NCBI GenBank assembly: GCA_013375455.1
Contig: JABXJT010000009.1
Span: 1-64,000, forward strand
DNA length: 64,000 bases
Reading direction: 5' to 3'
Origin: Candidatus Helarchaeota archaeon
GTDB lineage: Archaea > Asgardarchaeota > Lokiarchaeia > Helarchaeales > HEL-GB-A
Shown: positions 28,048 through 37,636 of the stretch, piece by piece
Layout of the letters: every line of letters begins with the position of its first letter
How positions within the stretch are numbered: the first letter of the stretch is position 1
Notes under the pieces: generated by a model
What the model was told of the DNA's origin: nothing
What the model saw: only the letters and a program-made list of their open reading frames with translations
The model's database searches: none
Program-made: the position numbers and the translations under genes

Positions 28048-28845
28048 TTACAGATCTGGACTTCCAAATTCATCATAATCGGCCTCTTCAAGCCCTTCAT
28101 CGGGCTTGGATTCCATATCAAAAGGTAAGAGTTCCATTATAAAGAATTTGATTCCTCGCCGCTCTTGTTCTTGGAGCACTCTCACGTTCTCATAGTTGGG
28201 ATTGAATAGCATGAGGCGATAGTTCGCGAGATCCATATCATTCTCAGCGATGACGGCGCGGACATCATCAATGAGGAACTGGATAAATATATGAAATCGT
28301 TCAGCTACGCTACTAATGTATTTTTTAATGATAGGACCTTGTTCTTCAGCCACTCTAATCCATCGCTTCATTAGACGTTGATTGATGACTCGGGGGAGAA
28401 AACAAACCGTTAAAAGCAACCCCATATAAACAACATAAGTAAGCCAGTAGAGGTCGGGAGGAAAAAGGTCGCCCACAAAGAAGATAATAACGAACGAGAG
28501 GGCAAATATCCCGATCATTATAGGGAGGTTATATTTCATGCTTTGTCTCCGGATTGACTGTGAAAAACCATGATCTTTAGCAGCATCTTGAGTTCTGACA
28601 AGGATCTGAGTGATGCCATCATCAATACGGTTATCAACCCAGCTGTCACGAATTTCAGTTCGCGCTGTAACTAGTTCATTCAGGATCCTAGTTTGATATT
28701 GGTGGATGGTTTTCTCTTGATAAATTAAGTCGAAAGGGCGTTCGCATAAATAATCGAGGAAAACAATCACAGAAAATTCGTGCTGCAAAAGATGCTGGGG
28801 CTCCGGCTTTAAATCAGAGGGACGTTCTTCATACACTTTTCTCAT
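28048..28845 (-). CDS. Two-TM membrane protein of unknown function
   Basis: A 265-residue protein. A helical N-terminal half (residues 1-95) contains charged helices. Two adjacent hydrophobic segments (about 99-120 and 128-150) form a hairpin in the membrane, followed by a long helical and alpha/beta cytoplasmic domain ending in an acidic tail (DEGLEEADYDEF). Its start overlaps the stop of the HTH-CBS gene by 4 bp, so the two are translationally coupled. No family is recognised. Confidence 0.72.
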   Translation of the reverse strand: MRKVYEERPSDLKPEPQHLLQHEFSVIVFLDYLCERPFDLIYQEKTIHQYQTRILNELVTARTEIRDSWVDNRIDDGITQILVRTQDAAKDHGFSQSIRRQSMKYNLPIMIGIFALSFVIIFFVGDLFPPDLYWLTYVVYMGLLLTVCFLPRVINQRLMKRWIRVAEEQGPIIKKYISSVAERFHIFIQFLIDDVRAVIAENDMDLANYRLMLFNPNYENVRVLQEQERRGIKFFIMELLPFDMESKPDEGLEEADYDEFGSPDL

Positions 28846-29414
28846 CTCAAATAATTTCTTATTAAATCAGCCTTGGTTATTATTCCGGCAATTTTTCCTT
28901 CATTTATAAGAAGGACCGCAGGATCTCCATGTTGGATGAGAAGATCCTCAACTGCTTTCAATGATGCTGTTACCGGTAACATGGGTAATGCATCATCTTT
29001 AGTCATGATTTCTTTTATGGGCTGGGATAAAATTCCAGTCCCATTTTTGATAAGGTTACTTGTAATGGTCGTCTCCTTTATGGCTCCAATGACATGTTCA
29101 TCTACATCACACACGGGTACTTGACTAAACCCGTGGTTAAATATGATTTTTGAAGCCTTTGAAATGGAATCCGTTTCTTCAACGGTTATGACCTCTGTAA
29201 CAGCCACATTAATCGCTTTTAACTCTTTTTGAACGGTGTCATTTAAGACCTTTAGGATCCTCCGAATGGTACTTAACCGAGGATCCACCGATCCTGCCTC
29301 AATCCGGGCAATTAAGGATTGACTAACTGAGGCTCTTTCGGCAAGTTCTTGTTGAGTTAAACCACAATTCTTCCTAAATTTCTTAAGATCCTCTGGCGTT
29401 GGAAGATTCATCAT
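28842..29414 (-). CDS. HTH (XRE) and tandem CBS domain regulator
   Basis: A 190-residue protein. Residues 8-60 are an XRE-type helix-turn-helix (FRKNCGLTQQELAERASVSQSLIARIEAG), and residues 70-190 hold two CBS motifs (SISKASKIIFNHGFSQVPVCD and LKAVEDLLIQHGDPAVLLINEGKIAGIITKADLI). CBS pairs bind adenine nucleotides or SAM, so it probably senses energy or cofactor state. Adjacent ATG codons at 29414 and 29411 leave the start uncertain by one residue. It is translationally coupled to the membrane protein at 28048..28845, which may be its target or partner. Confidence 0.9.
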   Translation of the reverse strand: MMNLPTPEDLKKFRKNCGLTQQELAERASVSQSLIARIEAGSVDPRLSTIRRILKVLNDTVQKELKAINVAVTEVITVEETDSISKASKIIFNHGFSQVPVCDVDEHVIGAIKETTITSNLIKNGTGILSQPIKEIMTKDDALPMLPVTASLKAVEDLLIQHGDPAVLLINEGKIAGIITKADLIRNYLR

Positions 29415-29606
29415 TTTTGTTCCTTAAACTACAATTCTTCTAAATAAATAAACTTCTGGAATTATATAATGGAATAAAATTATATTTACTTTCTTTTTTT
29501 CATTCAATCCTAAAATTAAAACTTACCTATTAAAAATTCATTAGGCATAGATATATTTGTAGATTAACGCTTAATTTTACATTAAATTGATGGAAGGCTG
29601 AAATTC

Positions 29607-30251
29607 ATGGATTGTGCGAATTGCAAGAAATTAGCTTGTTTGGTGGGAGCTCGGAAAAAGCCACCTGGTTGCCCAATGGTTGAACATCCTGAATTATATG
29701 AAAAAGCAAAAGAGCTTTATGAAGATCCTGAAAATATAAAGATCGCGCGTTGTGCTGGTATTGTAGAAGCAACTGGTTATATTGAGTGGCCACGCGTGAA
29801 AGACACCGTTGAATTTGCTAAACTAATGGAATATCGAAAATTAGGGCTGGTTTTTTGTATTGGACTACGAGAAGAAGCTCGAAAAGTCCAAGAAATTCTA
29901 GAACGTTATGGGTTTGAAGTGATTTCCAGTTTGTGCAAAACGGGGAGCTTCACCAAATCAGAGGTGGGTAACGTTCCTGAGGAATTCCAAATGACGTCCA
30001 AAACGGGGTATATCATAGGTTTTGTATCCTGTAATCCGATTAGTCAAGCGTTACTAATGAATGAAGCTACGACCGATTTTAATATTATCGTTGGTCTATG
30101 TGTTGGGCATGATTCTCTATTTATTAAGTATTCAAAGGCACCCGTGACAGTTTTAATCGTAAAAGATAGACGATTTCCCCATAATCCCGCTGCTGCCCTA
30201 TACACGTATTATTCTGATAAATTTTTTGACCGAGACCTGCAACAAAAATGA
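29607..30251 (+). CDS. DUF1847 cysteine-rich metal-binding protein
   Basis: A 214-residue protein with DUF1847 features: an N-terminal CxxC...C cluster (DCANCKKLACLVGARKKPPGCP), the conserved VSCNPISQALLMN block and the C-terminal VGLCVGHDSLFIKYS and VKDRRFPHNPAAALY. The cysteines suggest bound metal or an Fe-S cluster. The function of the family is not established. It is transcribed away from the HTH-CBS gene. Confidence 0.85.
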   Translation: MDCANCKKLACLVGARKKPPGCPMVEHPELYEKAKELYEDPENIKIARCAGIVEATGYIEWPRVKDTVEFAKLMEYRKLGLVFCIGLREEARKVQEILERYGFEVISSLCKTGSFTKSEVGNVPEEFQMTSKTGYIIGFVSCNPISQALLMNEATTDFNIIVGLCVGHDSLFIKYSKAPVTVLIVKDRRFPHNPAAALYTYYSDKFFDRDLQQK

Positions 30252-30490
30252 ATAGAACCACCCCAAATCTAATTTAGTGTCCTTCAATTATTTTACTACG
30301 GAATTATTTTTTGCCTTAAAAATGTTAATTTTTTTCCTTTTTTTCACTTAGAAATTGCTATAAACCTATCTAAAAATATGGGAAATGGAGAGGGCAAACT
30401 TTAAATGAGACGGTTTTTACAAAAAATTGATTGGAAGAAACAATATCTTTAATGTCGAAATAGATGAAAAATGAGAAAGAGTTGAATTGA

Positions 30491-30766
30491 GTGCAATTCT
30501 GTGATGAATGTGGTGCCTTATTAGTTCCAAGAAAAGAAAAAGGAACCAAGAAGCTGGTACTGGTTTGTAGGAAATGCGGTAATGAGGTTATACCCGATTC
30601 AGCGGAGATAAGTGACTATGTAATATCCTCTGATTTAAATCACGTGACACGGGAAAAAATTGAGGTCGTGAAAGAAAAACCTCGAAAAACACGAAGAGTG
30701 ACCAACGAAGACCGTGAAGCATTCGAGGATTTCTTTGAAGATGATAGCGGCGTCGAATCCTACTAA
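30491..30766 (+). CDS. TFS/RpoM-like N-terminal zinc ribbon protein
   Basis: A 91-residue protein from a GTG start. The N-terminus (FCDECGALLVPRKE, then LVLVCRKCGNE) is the zinc ribbon of archaeal TFS/RpoM and eukaryotic RPB9/RPA12. The C-terminal ribbon with the RSADEP-type catalytic loop that stimulates RNA cleavage is missing. The C-terminal 45 residues are charged and end in an acidic patch (EDFFEDDSG). It may bind RNA polymerase without cleavage activity. Confidence 0.78.
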   Translation: MQFCDECGALLVPRKEKGTKKLVLVCRKCGNEVIPDSAEISDYVISSDLNHVTREKIEVVKEKPRKTRRVTNEDREAFEDFFEDDSGVESY

Positions 30767-30972
30767 CAATCTAGGCATAGACCATCAAATTGAAAGCCAA
30801 CTTCTTGTAAAATCAGATTAAATCATCAACCATCAGTTGAAAGCGTCTTTTGTTTAAAATTTTTAGCACTCTTCTGTAAATTGAATATATTTTTTAAAGA
30901 CTTTAAATATAAAAGGGATGTAACTTATTTTGATTACGGACAGTTCAAAACGCTGGTTTGACGGGAAGTTAC

Positions 30973-32052
30973 ATGAATTTGCGGTTAATCCTAGAACAGA
31001 GTCACGGAGAATTTTTAACCGTAGAAAAGACAGCCATGTTTCAAACTCTTCTCGCAGAAATGGAAATCGTCGTTTTTCCATTAATTGACAGTCCAATTAC
31101 GTTTGAAAAAATAAAAGATGACCACATCCTATTCATTGGATGTCCATCAATTCCCTTTGATGATTCAGAAATCAGTGCAATTTTACAATTCGTGGGAGAG
31201 GGAAATTTTTTAATATTAATTAGTGGAAGCGGAGGCGATTACGCCAATAATTCAAATTTAAATGAAATAGCCCGATATTATGAATTTGAATTCAATCCTG
31301 ATTATGTGGAAGATGAAAAACATCATCATAACTTCTCAAGGATTCCAATAATTCATAAATTTAAGAAGAATCCCATAGTTAAACGTTTAAAAAAGCTTGT
31401 TTATGCAGGATGCTCAATTTCCATTTTAGACGTATCGACCATTCCAATCCTTTTAACTGATTCGGATTCAATTCCGGTAAATTCTCCCGTAATGGCCATC
31501 TCTGAAAAACATTCAGTGATCGGTATTGGGGGCTATGCTTTTTTTACGGATGATCCCATTTCTGGAATCAGAGCAATGGATAATATACGGTTTGTCTATA
31601 ATTTATTTGAATACATAAAATCACGATTTACGAAAAAAGTGGAAGATATTGAGAAAGTTCTCATCACTAAACCCAAACAACTCACCTTTAAAGTTGCTAA
31701 AAAGCAATTCAATAAACTTTTAACACTTAATACCGAAAAGGTGAATGAACTCGGAGAAAAAATTGACAAATATTGGGAAGAATGCTCAGCATTAATAAAA
31801 GTGCAGAAGTTCGACCAGGCTGAACAAAAGATTTATTCAATCTATCAAGAATTACTTCAATCAATAGATTTAGTCGCGTCTCAAATAGGAAATACGTTCA
31901 GTGAATACAATGCATTATTTCCAAAATTCAAAGGTGCCGTTTTAAACGATTTTAATAAATGGTACGAGGCTGAGGCAGAAACGAGATCAAAACTTGACAT
32001 GATTCGCAATAATTTAAAAACGATTTTAAAACAAGAACATACTCAAGCATAA
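30973..32052 (+). CDS. GIFT-domain (IFT52-like) protein with coiled-coil tail, copy 1
   Basis: About 359 residues. The frame reaches a TTG at 30958, but the ATG at 30973 matches the start of the downstream paralogue (MNLRLILEQSHGE versus MSLRIVFDESHGE). Residues 1-210 look like the GIFT fold of GldG and IFT52: a strand ending in SHGE, DHILFIGCP, a cap helix, GNFLILISGSGGD, LNEIARYYEFEFNPDYV and IGIGGYAFFTDD. Residues 215-359 are helical and coiled-coil-like. A TATA-like TTTAAATATAAA lies at 30902. No membrane segment is seen. Confidence 0.72.
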   Translation: MNLRLILEQSHGEFLTVEKTAMFQTLLAEMEIVVFPLIDSPITFEKIKDDHILFIGCPSIPFDDSEISAILQFVGEGNFLILISGSGGDYANNSNLNEIARYYEFEFNPDYVEDEKHHHNFSRIPIIHKFKKNPIVKRLKKLVYAGCSISILDVSTIPILLTDSDSIPVNSPVMAISEKHSVIGIGGYAFFTDDPISGIRAMDNIRFVYNLFEYIKSRFTKKVEDIEKVLITKPKQLTFKVAKKQFNKLLTLNTEKVNELGEKIDKYWEECSALIKVQKFDQAEQKIYSIYQELLQSIDLVASQIGNTFSEYNALFPKFKGAVLNDFNKWYEAEAETRSKLDMIRNNLKTILKQEHTQA

Positions 32053-32070
32053 GACAGGTTCAGGATTTCG

Positions 32071-33165
32071 ATGAGTTTAAGGATCGTATTCGATGAGAGT
32101 CATGGAGAACAAATATCAATTTTTAACTGTAAAGGGCTTTCATTTGTATTACAAAAACTAAAGATAGTGTCTTTCCGGTTAATTTCAGGCCCCATTACCA
32201 TTGATAAAATCGTTAATGAGGATGTTTTATTTCTTGGAGCCCCTATGAAAAAGTTTTTAGAATTCGAAATTAAAACCATTGAATATTTTGTTTCAAAGGG
32301 AAAATTTTTGGTCATTGCCTGTCCTATGCCCATGCCATTTAATTTTTCATTAAATGACCTATTAAGAAAATTCGGAATGCAATTCAATAACGATGTTGTT
32401 CAAGATAAAAAACATAATCTCGATGGAGCAATGTATTTTCCCATAATCAGCAAATTTACAAAAGATCCAATCACCCACGACGTTCACTCTCTAATCTATT
32501 CTGGTTGTTCAATCAAGAAATTATATGATGAAGTTAAAATCATAGCATTCACTGATGAGCATGCGGAACCTCCATCTACTCCAGTCATAGCGACTGCGAA
32601 CAACAGTAGAGTTATCGTTATTGGCGGGCACTATTTATTTCAGGATGATGACCGCTATGGCATTAAAGCAAAAAATAACATACGATTGATAGCTAACATC
32701 TTTCGGACCATTCATCAACACCGAGAAGCGCCAGCAGAACGAGAACCTCCAAAACAAGAAGAAAAAAGAAAAGCAATTGACCCAAAAAAGGCGAAAAAAC
32801 ATTTTGAGCATCAAGTACATAATGCAATCACTGAATTGAAGAGAAAAACAGACGAAATTGATAAGCTTTTTGATGAAATCATTAAGTTAATGGATTCTCA
32901 AAAGTTTACTTTGGCTGAGCAAACCCTCCAAGCTCGCTATAAACAATTCAAAGGAGCTATTGAGACCATTTATCAGGCTCTAATGGAAGAGTTGGAAGAT
33001 CTAGATTCCAGAATTCTAAAAGATGTAGATTTCCCCGCAATGGTCAATGAATCTACGGACCAAATATTAGTGATGGAAAGTGAAGCGCTCTCTAAATTGG
33101 ATATGATCAGATTCAATTTATTCAATCGGATTAGAACAGAAAAAGTTCGTTATGAGCGTCGATGA
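32071..33165 (+). CDS. GIFT-domain (IFT52-like) protein with coiled-coil tail, copy 2
   Basis: A 364-residue paralogue of the preceding gene, 18 bp downstream. The N-terminal domain has the same order: DESHGE, NEDVLFLGAP, KFLVIACPMP, LNDLLRKFGMQFNNDVVQDK and VIVIGGHYLFQDDD. The stretch around FGMQFNNDVV is strikingly like the IFT52 pattern YGIMVNNDAV. After a charged linker (REPPKQEEKRK), the C-terminal 130 residues are helical and predicted to coil. The glycines and loop residues differ from copy 1, so the two may form a heterodimer (inference). A Roadblock gene follows. Confidence 0.75.
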   Translation: MSLRIVFDESHGEQISIFNCKGLSFVLQKLKIVSFRLISGPITIDKIVNEDVLFLGAPMKKFLEFEIKTIEYFVSKGKFLVIACPMPMPFNFSLNDLLRKFGMQFNNDVVQDKKHNLDGAMYFPIISKFTKDPITHDVHSLIYSGCSIKKLYDEVKIIAFTDEHAEPPSTPVIATANNSRVIVIGGHYLFQDDDRYGIKAKNNIRLIANIFRTIHQHREAPAEREPPKQEEKRKAIDPKKAKKHFEHQVHNAITELKRKTDEIDKLFDEIIKLMDSQKFTLAEQTLQARYKQFKGAIETIYQALMEELEDLDSRILKDVDFPAMVNESTDQILVMESEALSKLDMIRFNLFNRIRTEKVRYERR

Positions 33166-33321
33166 AAAAGCAATAGTTTAAAAAGTTGCTATGACTAATA
33201 CAAAAACCAAGAACCTTTATTTGGGAATGACCTGCTAATAAATTCGGATAGGGTCAAAGGCGTCCTGTATCATCGCACGTGCATCATAAAACTCTGTCAT
33301 TCTCTCGTGTTGGGTTGAAAA

Positions 33322-33684
33322 ATGGCATATGAAGCAATTCTAAGAAAGCTTAAAGAACAGACAGGCATTCATGGGAGTTCTTTACTCACAGTCGAAGGGC
33401 TACCCATTGCTGCAGATTTTCCAGATACCGGCACAGAAACTGCATTAATTTCTGCATTATCTGGAGCAACTTTAGCGACTGGAGCCCATATGATTGCACA
33501 ATTTCAATATGGATATCCTGATCATTTAACGTTGAAAGGAAAAGATGGGACAATTTTTCTCTATCAAGTAAATGATCAAATGGTATTGACCGTTCTAGCT
33601 CCGAATGATGTAAGTTTGGGGATTTTCACTCTTGGAATTAAGAATGCCATCAAAGATATAAATGTAGCTGTTAATAAACCTTGA
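33322..33684 (+). CDS. Roadblock/LC7 domain protein
   Basis: A 120-residue single-domain Roadblock/LC7 protein. The pattern is a helix (YEAILRKLKEQTG), SSLLTVEGLPIAADFPDTG, a helix with ETALISALSGATLATG, strands with HLTLKGKDGTIFLYQV and MVLTVLAPNDVSLGI, and a final helix. It lies 157 bp downstream of the GIFT pair on the same strand. Roadblock proteins bind Ras-like GTPases or act as dimeric scaffolds, including in dynein complexes in eukaryotes. It differs clearly from the Roadblock protein at 827..1228. Confidence 0.88.
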   Translation: MAYEAILRKLKEQTGIHGSSLLTVEGLPIAADFPDTGTETALISALSGATLATGAHMIAQFQYGYPDHLTLKGKDGTIFLYQVNDQMVLTVLAPNDVSLGIFTLGIKNAIKDINVAVNKP

Positions 33685-33750
33685 AATACTCCCAATAGCT
33701 CCTAATTTCAGTCTGTTATTCTATAACAATAACATACTATTCTGATTTAG

Positions 33751-34653
33751 GTGAATCTAATTCAATCTCAAGAAAAGGGCAATGCCCTTCAAAATTCATC
33801 ACTAGTTTATTTCTCAATTTTTTTCATCCTAATTGGAATTATTTATATTTTCAACTTTATTCGACCAATATTTAACCTTTACACGATTTCTTTCGAAATA
33901 AACTGGGCAGAATTCCAAATCCTTGAAATTTTTGACATTCTAAGTATTTGTTTTGGTGCTCTCCTCATTATTTTAGGATTTTCATTGTTTATTTATCAAA
34001 AGTTCAATAAATTTCTTTTAATTTTCGGGGGCATTCTTTTTTTTATCTTCAACCTTTTAGATCCTTCTCATTTACTAATGGTTGCTAACTTGTTCTCCTC
34101 AATTCTGGGTGCGCCTCCTAGTTGGATGCAAGTCATCCCCCAAAATTTATTTGTTATTTACATTGCATCCTGGAGTCTTTTAAGCATATCAAACGTCATT
34201 CTTCAATTCGTTGGGTTTTATGTTGCAATTCGGATAATCATCAATTCTAATCCTCAGAAATCAATAATTCAATACCTATATTTCTATTGTTGGGTAATCG
34301 GATTATCAGGAATCATTCTCTGCCTTCAATCCGTCCTTGTTCTAAGCCTAACCATGAGTTGGTCTTCAATCACGGTTGCCCCCTATTTAATTAACGTAAT
34401 GATATGGAGTTTTATGATGATTGCTGGAATAGCGGGTTTAGTATTTGTTCGAGATTGGATGAAAAATCAACTTTCTCATTTAAAAGCAGGCCAACTTTCG
34501 CTTGTTTCCTACGGTGTAATGTACGTGTTAATTAGTTTTAGCGATTTTGCTATGAAATCAGTTCCTTCTTTGGTACTTAGTGTCTTCTTTGCAGTATTAT
34601 TAATCATATATGCCTTTAAAATTCCATCATTTCTTAGGCATCAGAATAATTAG
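33751..34653 (+). CDS. Polytopic membrane protein, about seven TM segments
   Basis: A 300-residue protein with a GTG start and seven or so hydrophobic segments (near 20-43, 55-82, 87-115, 128-160, 172-200, 208-235, 253-290). No motif for transport or catalysis is seen and no family is recognised. It is downstream of the Roadblock gene and convergent with the GlcF-like gene, 7 bp between ends. Confidence 0.72.
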   Translation: MNLIQSQEKGNALQNSSLVYFSIFFILIGIIYIFNFIRPIFNLYTISFEINWAEFQILEIFDILSICFGALLIILGFSLFIYQKFNKFLLIFGGILFFIFNLLDPSHLLMVANLFSSILGAPPSWMQVIPQNLFVIYIASWSLLSISNVILQFVGFYVAIRIIINSNPQKSIIQYLYFYCWVIGLSGIILCLQSVLVLSLTMSWSSITVAPYLINVMIWSFMMIAGIAGLVFVRDWMKNQLSHLKAGQLSLVSYGVMYVLISFSDFAMKSVPSLVLSVFFAVLLIIYAFKIPSFLRHQNN

Positions 34654-34660
34654 ATGAGTT

Positions 34661-35893
34661 CTATCCCTTCCAAGAATCATAAACATCCGATTTGAGACCC
34701 AGAGCTTCTGCAACCAAGTTCGGGAGATCGTAAAATTCCATATCTATGTTATTTTCGTGAGCGGCATCGCGTAGATTCTTCAAACACATTGGGCATGCAG
34801 TGATGAGATTATTCGCACCAGTGGCTTGCGCCTCCTTAATTCTTCGAGATCGAATTTCTTGATTTAACTCGGGATAATTGATTAGACACGTGCCCCCAGA
34901 TCCTGCACCGCAACACCAAGACTCCTTATGTGATCGGTCCATTTCGACTAATTCCGCACCCACCCTGGTGATGATTTTTCGGGGGTTCTTGTATTCGTTA
35001 GTATGTCGTCCTAAATGGCAAGGGTCGTGATAGGTGACTTTCTCTTGAATTTTTTTCTTCAAATTCAATTTTTTCAAGAGCGGTAGGAGCGTTTTAGATA
35101 CATGCTCAACTCTAAATGGCACGGACACTCCGATTTCTTTATAATCATTCTTGAATGTATTAAAACACCCTGCACATGAAAAGATTACTTTTTTAGCTCC
35201 AGTTTCTTGAATTCGTTTGATGAGTTCTTGGGCATTTTTGCGAGCATCTTCAACATTTCCAGCCCATATGAGCTGGTGTCCGCAACACAATTCATCTGTT
35301 CCGAGATATGCCATCTCTCGTCCTGATTCTCGGAGGACTTTGATGACGGCCTCAGGCGTGTTTGGATTTTGGTAAGCCGCAGCACACCCTGCAAAATAAA
35401 GGACATCCGCCTTCTTAGGCAAATTCAAATCCTCCGCCCAATCTACACGGAGGTCTTTCTCTAATCCAAATGGGTTATTTATCTCTGGGTTCATTATTTT
35501 AGCACACGTTTCTTGGAGTTTTTTGGGCGCCAACCCCATCTTCCAACAATCTTCACGCATTGCTTTGATAATTTTCATATTCTCTAACGGTTTAAGACCA
35601 GGAAGCAAAGTAGGTGTACAAATTTGTTCGCACGCTTTACATCCTAGACAACGAAAAACAACATCTTCTGCTAATTCTGTGTTATACTCTATAACTTCTT
35701 CCAGAAGATATTTGGCAATTGTATTTCTTCCACGGCTTGTATAATGATCAAAGCGTAACACATCATAAACCGGACATACACCCAGCCATGCATGCTTGGT
35801 GGCAATGCCCTTACTGATGGTCTCCCGACACATCGAACAGCACCCACAGAACCAGACTTCATTCTTGAACTCTTCTAATTTCATCAGTCCCAT
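34661..35893 (-). CDS. CCG-domain Fe-S protein (GlcF/HdrD-like)
   Basis: A 410-residue protein. The N-terminal 100 residues are Cys-rich and probably hold [4Fe-4S] clusters (CCSMC...GVCP and CLGCKACEQIC). Two CCG domains follow, around FAGCAAAYQ...LCCGHQ and DPCHLGRHTNEY...SWCCGAGSGG. This is the iron-sulfur subunit layout of glycolate oxidase (GlcF), lactate oxidase and HdrD. It lies 15 bp downstream of a GlcD-like gene and probably carries its electrons to the membrane or a ferredoxin. Confidence 0.91.
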   Translation of the reverse strand: MGLMKLEEFKNEVWFCGCCSMCRETISKGIATKHAWLGVCPVYDVLRFDHYTSRGRNTIAKYLLEEVIEYNTELAEDVVFRCLGCKACEQICTPTLLPGLKPLENMKIIKAMREDCWKMGLAPKKLQETCAKIMNPEINNPFGLEKDLRVDWAEDLNLPKKADVLYFAGCAAAYQNPNTPEAVIKVLRESGREMAYLGTDELCCGHQLIWAGNVEDARKNAQELIKRIQETGAKKVIFSCAGCFNTFKNDYKEIGVSVPFRVEHVSKTLLPLLKKLNLKKKIQEKVTYHDPCHLGRHTNEYKNPRKIITRVGAELVEMDRSHKESWCCGAGSGGTCLINYPELNQEIRSRRIKEAQATGANNLITACPMCLKNLRDAAHENNIDMEFYDLPNLVAEALGLKSDVYDSWKG

Positions 35894-35908
35894 TTTCTGA
35901 ACAACTCC

Positions 35909-37453
35909 TTAAGGAAATTTTTTAGAAAGGATTTCTTCTTCTGCATCACCAAGTCCCAATAAGAAGGCCCCGGGGTTCATTATATTATTGGGATCAAACA
36001 GCTTCTTTAGCGCTTTGAGAAGATTCCAATAGGCGGGTTTGAATTTCTTAACTAAGTGGGGCATAAACGCATCTTTCGCAGTCCAGTAGGGACATGTCCC
36101 CAATTCTACCTTGGTTTTCAAAATTTCATGCCATAGTTTATAGGCTTTCGTCCGCAAGTCCCTAGTCGTCGCGTCCATGTTGAACATGCTCATGTGGAGC
36201 ACATAGGGACCCCATGCCCCGCCCGGGTACTGAATGCTCCAGCATTTATTGCCCAACCCTGTTGTCGAGAGAAGATCTAAGATTTTAGGGTTTTTGAAGA
36301 ACTTATAATGCCATTTATTCATCTCTGGGCACTTGAGCAGGGGCAATATACTGCAAGTCTTGTGCAACATACCTCCAAACCACTTACACGTTGCCCCCCC
36401 AAGCATCTCGTTAGTGTCATGGCCACTAACACCGAATATAGTTGGATCTTCAGGAAATTTGATTGCCTTATATTTGTTGGCAATCTTATCTAGCATTATA
36501 TTTTTACGTTCGAGGATTACTTCGTCATATGCAGAAGTGTGTATGAGAGCTGGTCCCTTTTTTGTCTTGCCACGTTCTAAATTAAATGCATTTTCAACGA
36601 TCGCATATTGGAACCCTTGGGCAAGCCCCATATAGTCACTCATAATTTCATATGAACTTATCTCAGTCAAAGCTTGGCACTGATCTTGTTCATTAGGAAA
36701 GACATAGAGGAAATCAGAATGATATTCGGGCTCTGGAAATGTCTTGAGCGTGACTTCCGTGATGATGCCGAAGGCACCACAAGACCCCATAAAGAGCCCC
36801 GCCAAATCGGGACCATTACAATAGCGAAAGTACCAATCGGCACAAGGATTCGCCAGAGACCCAGTTTCGATAACTTCACCTGTGGGAAGAACGACTTGGA
36901 GATTCATTACATTTTCATTTTCCTGTCCGTATTTAGTACCTTGGATTCCTGTGGAATCAATAGAGATCCCACCCCCGATGGCAGCTGCATACATACCATG
37001 CGGACCCATAAATCCCGGCGACAAGCCGAACTCCTTTAGTTCATAGCAGAGTTTTCCCCAAGTGATCCCTGCTTGAAATCGACAAGCTCTGGATACCGGA
37101 TCATTTCGAATAAATGAATTCATATCAAGTAAATCAAGCATAATGCCGCCACTCGTGAGTGCAGCGGAACCCGAAGCATTGCCTGTACCTCCGCCCCGCG
37201 GGATAATCGGGATTACGTATTTATTTGCCAATTTCACAATTTCAACCACATGTTTAGTAGTTTTTGGCTTCACGATCACGTCGGGCGGTCCAAGGTCTAA
37301 ATACAAATCATCAGTCAATCCTGGACTGACCGTGGACCAAGCTTCGCTCAATGCATAGGTCCAACGGGCGTGGTCAGAATCATTAACGGCATTGCTTCCC
37401 ACGATGCCTTCAAGAGCGGAAACTAAATCAGATTGAGAGAGAGTCTTCGTCAT
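35909..37453 (-). CDS. FAD-linked oxidase subunit (GlcD/D-lactate dehydrogenase-like)
   Basis: A 514-residue protein with a PCMH-type FAD domain: IIPRGGGTGNASGSAALTSGG, then GPHGMYAAAIGGGISIDSTG and a C-terminal FAD-oxidase domain ending in LFDPNNIMNPG. This is the catalytic subunit of glycolate or D-lactate (2-hydroxyacid) dehydrogenases. It is the first gene of a two-gene unit with the GlcF-like Fe-S protein. The substrate, a 2-hydroxyacid such as lactate or glycolate, is inferred from family and pairing. It diverges from the MaoC genes. Confidence 0.92.
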   Translation of the reverse strand: MTKTLSQSDLVSALEGIVGSNAVNDSDHARWTYALSEAWSTVSPGLTDDLYLDLGPPDVIVKPKTTKHVVEIVKLANKYVIPIIPRGGGTGNASGSAALTSGGIMLDLLDMNSFIRNDPVSRACRFQAGITWGKLCYELKEFGLSPGFMGPHGMYAAAIGGGISIDSTGIQGTKYGQENENVMNLQVVLPTGEVIETGSLANPCADWYFRYCNGPDLAGLFMGSCGAFGIITEVTLKTFPEPEYHSDFLYVFPNEQDQCQALTEISSYEIMSDYMGLAQGFQYAIVENAFNLERGKTKKGPALIHTSAYDEVILERKNIMLDKIANKYKAIKFPEDPTIFGVSGHDTNEMLGGATCKWFGGMLHKTCSILPLLKCPEMNKWHYKFFKNPKILDLLSTTGLGNKCWSIQYPGGAWGPYVLHMSMFNMDATTRDLRTKAYKLWHEILKTKVELGTCPYWTAKDAFMPHLVKKFKPAYWNLLKALKKLFDPNNIMNPGAFLLGLGDAEEEILSKKFP

Positions 37454-37636
37454 TTATTCACCACGTTCAATAAAATCAAAACCGAACTCCTAATTTGCAC
37501 TTGTTAATAAACAATTCGACTTTAAAATTATAAATGATCTGATTTTATTGAAAAAGGTATAGAAATAAATAGTCCAATTAGTTAACTGAAAAAATGACAA
37601 AATTTAGTTTTTCAAAATTCATAGGAGCGAAGTAAG

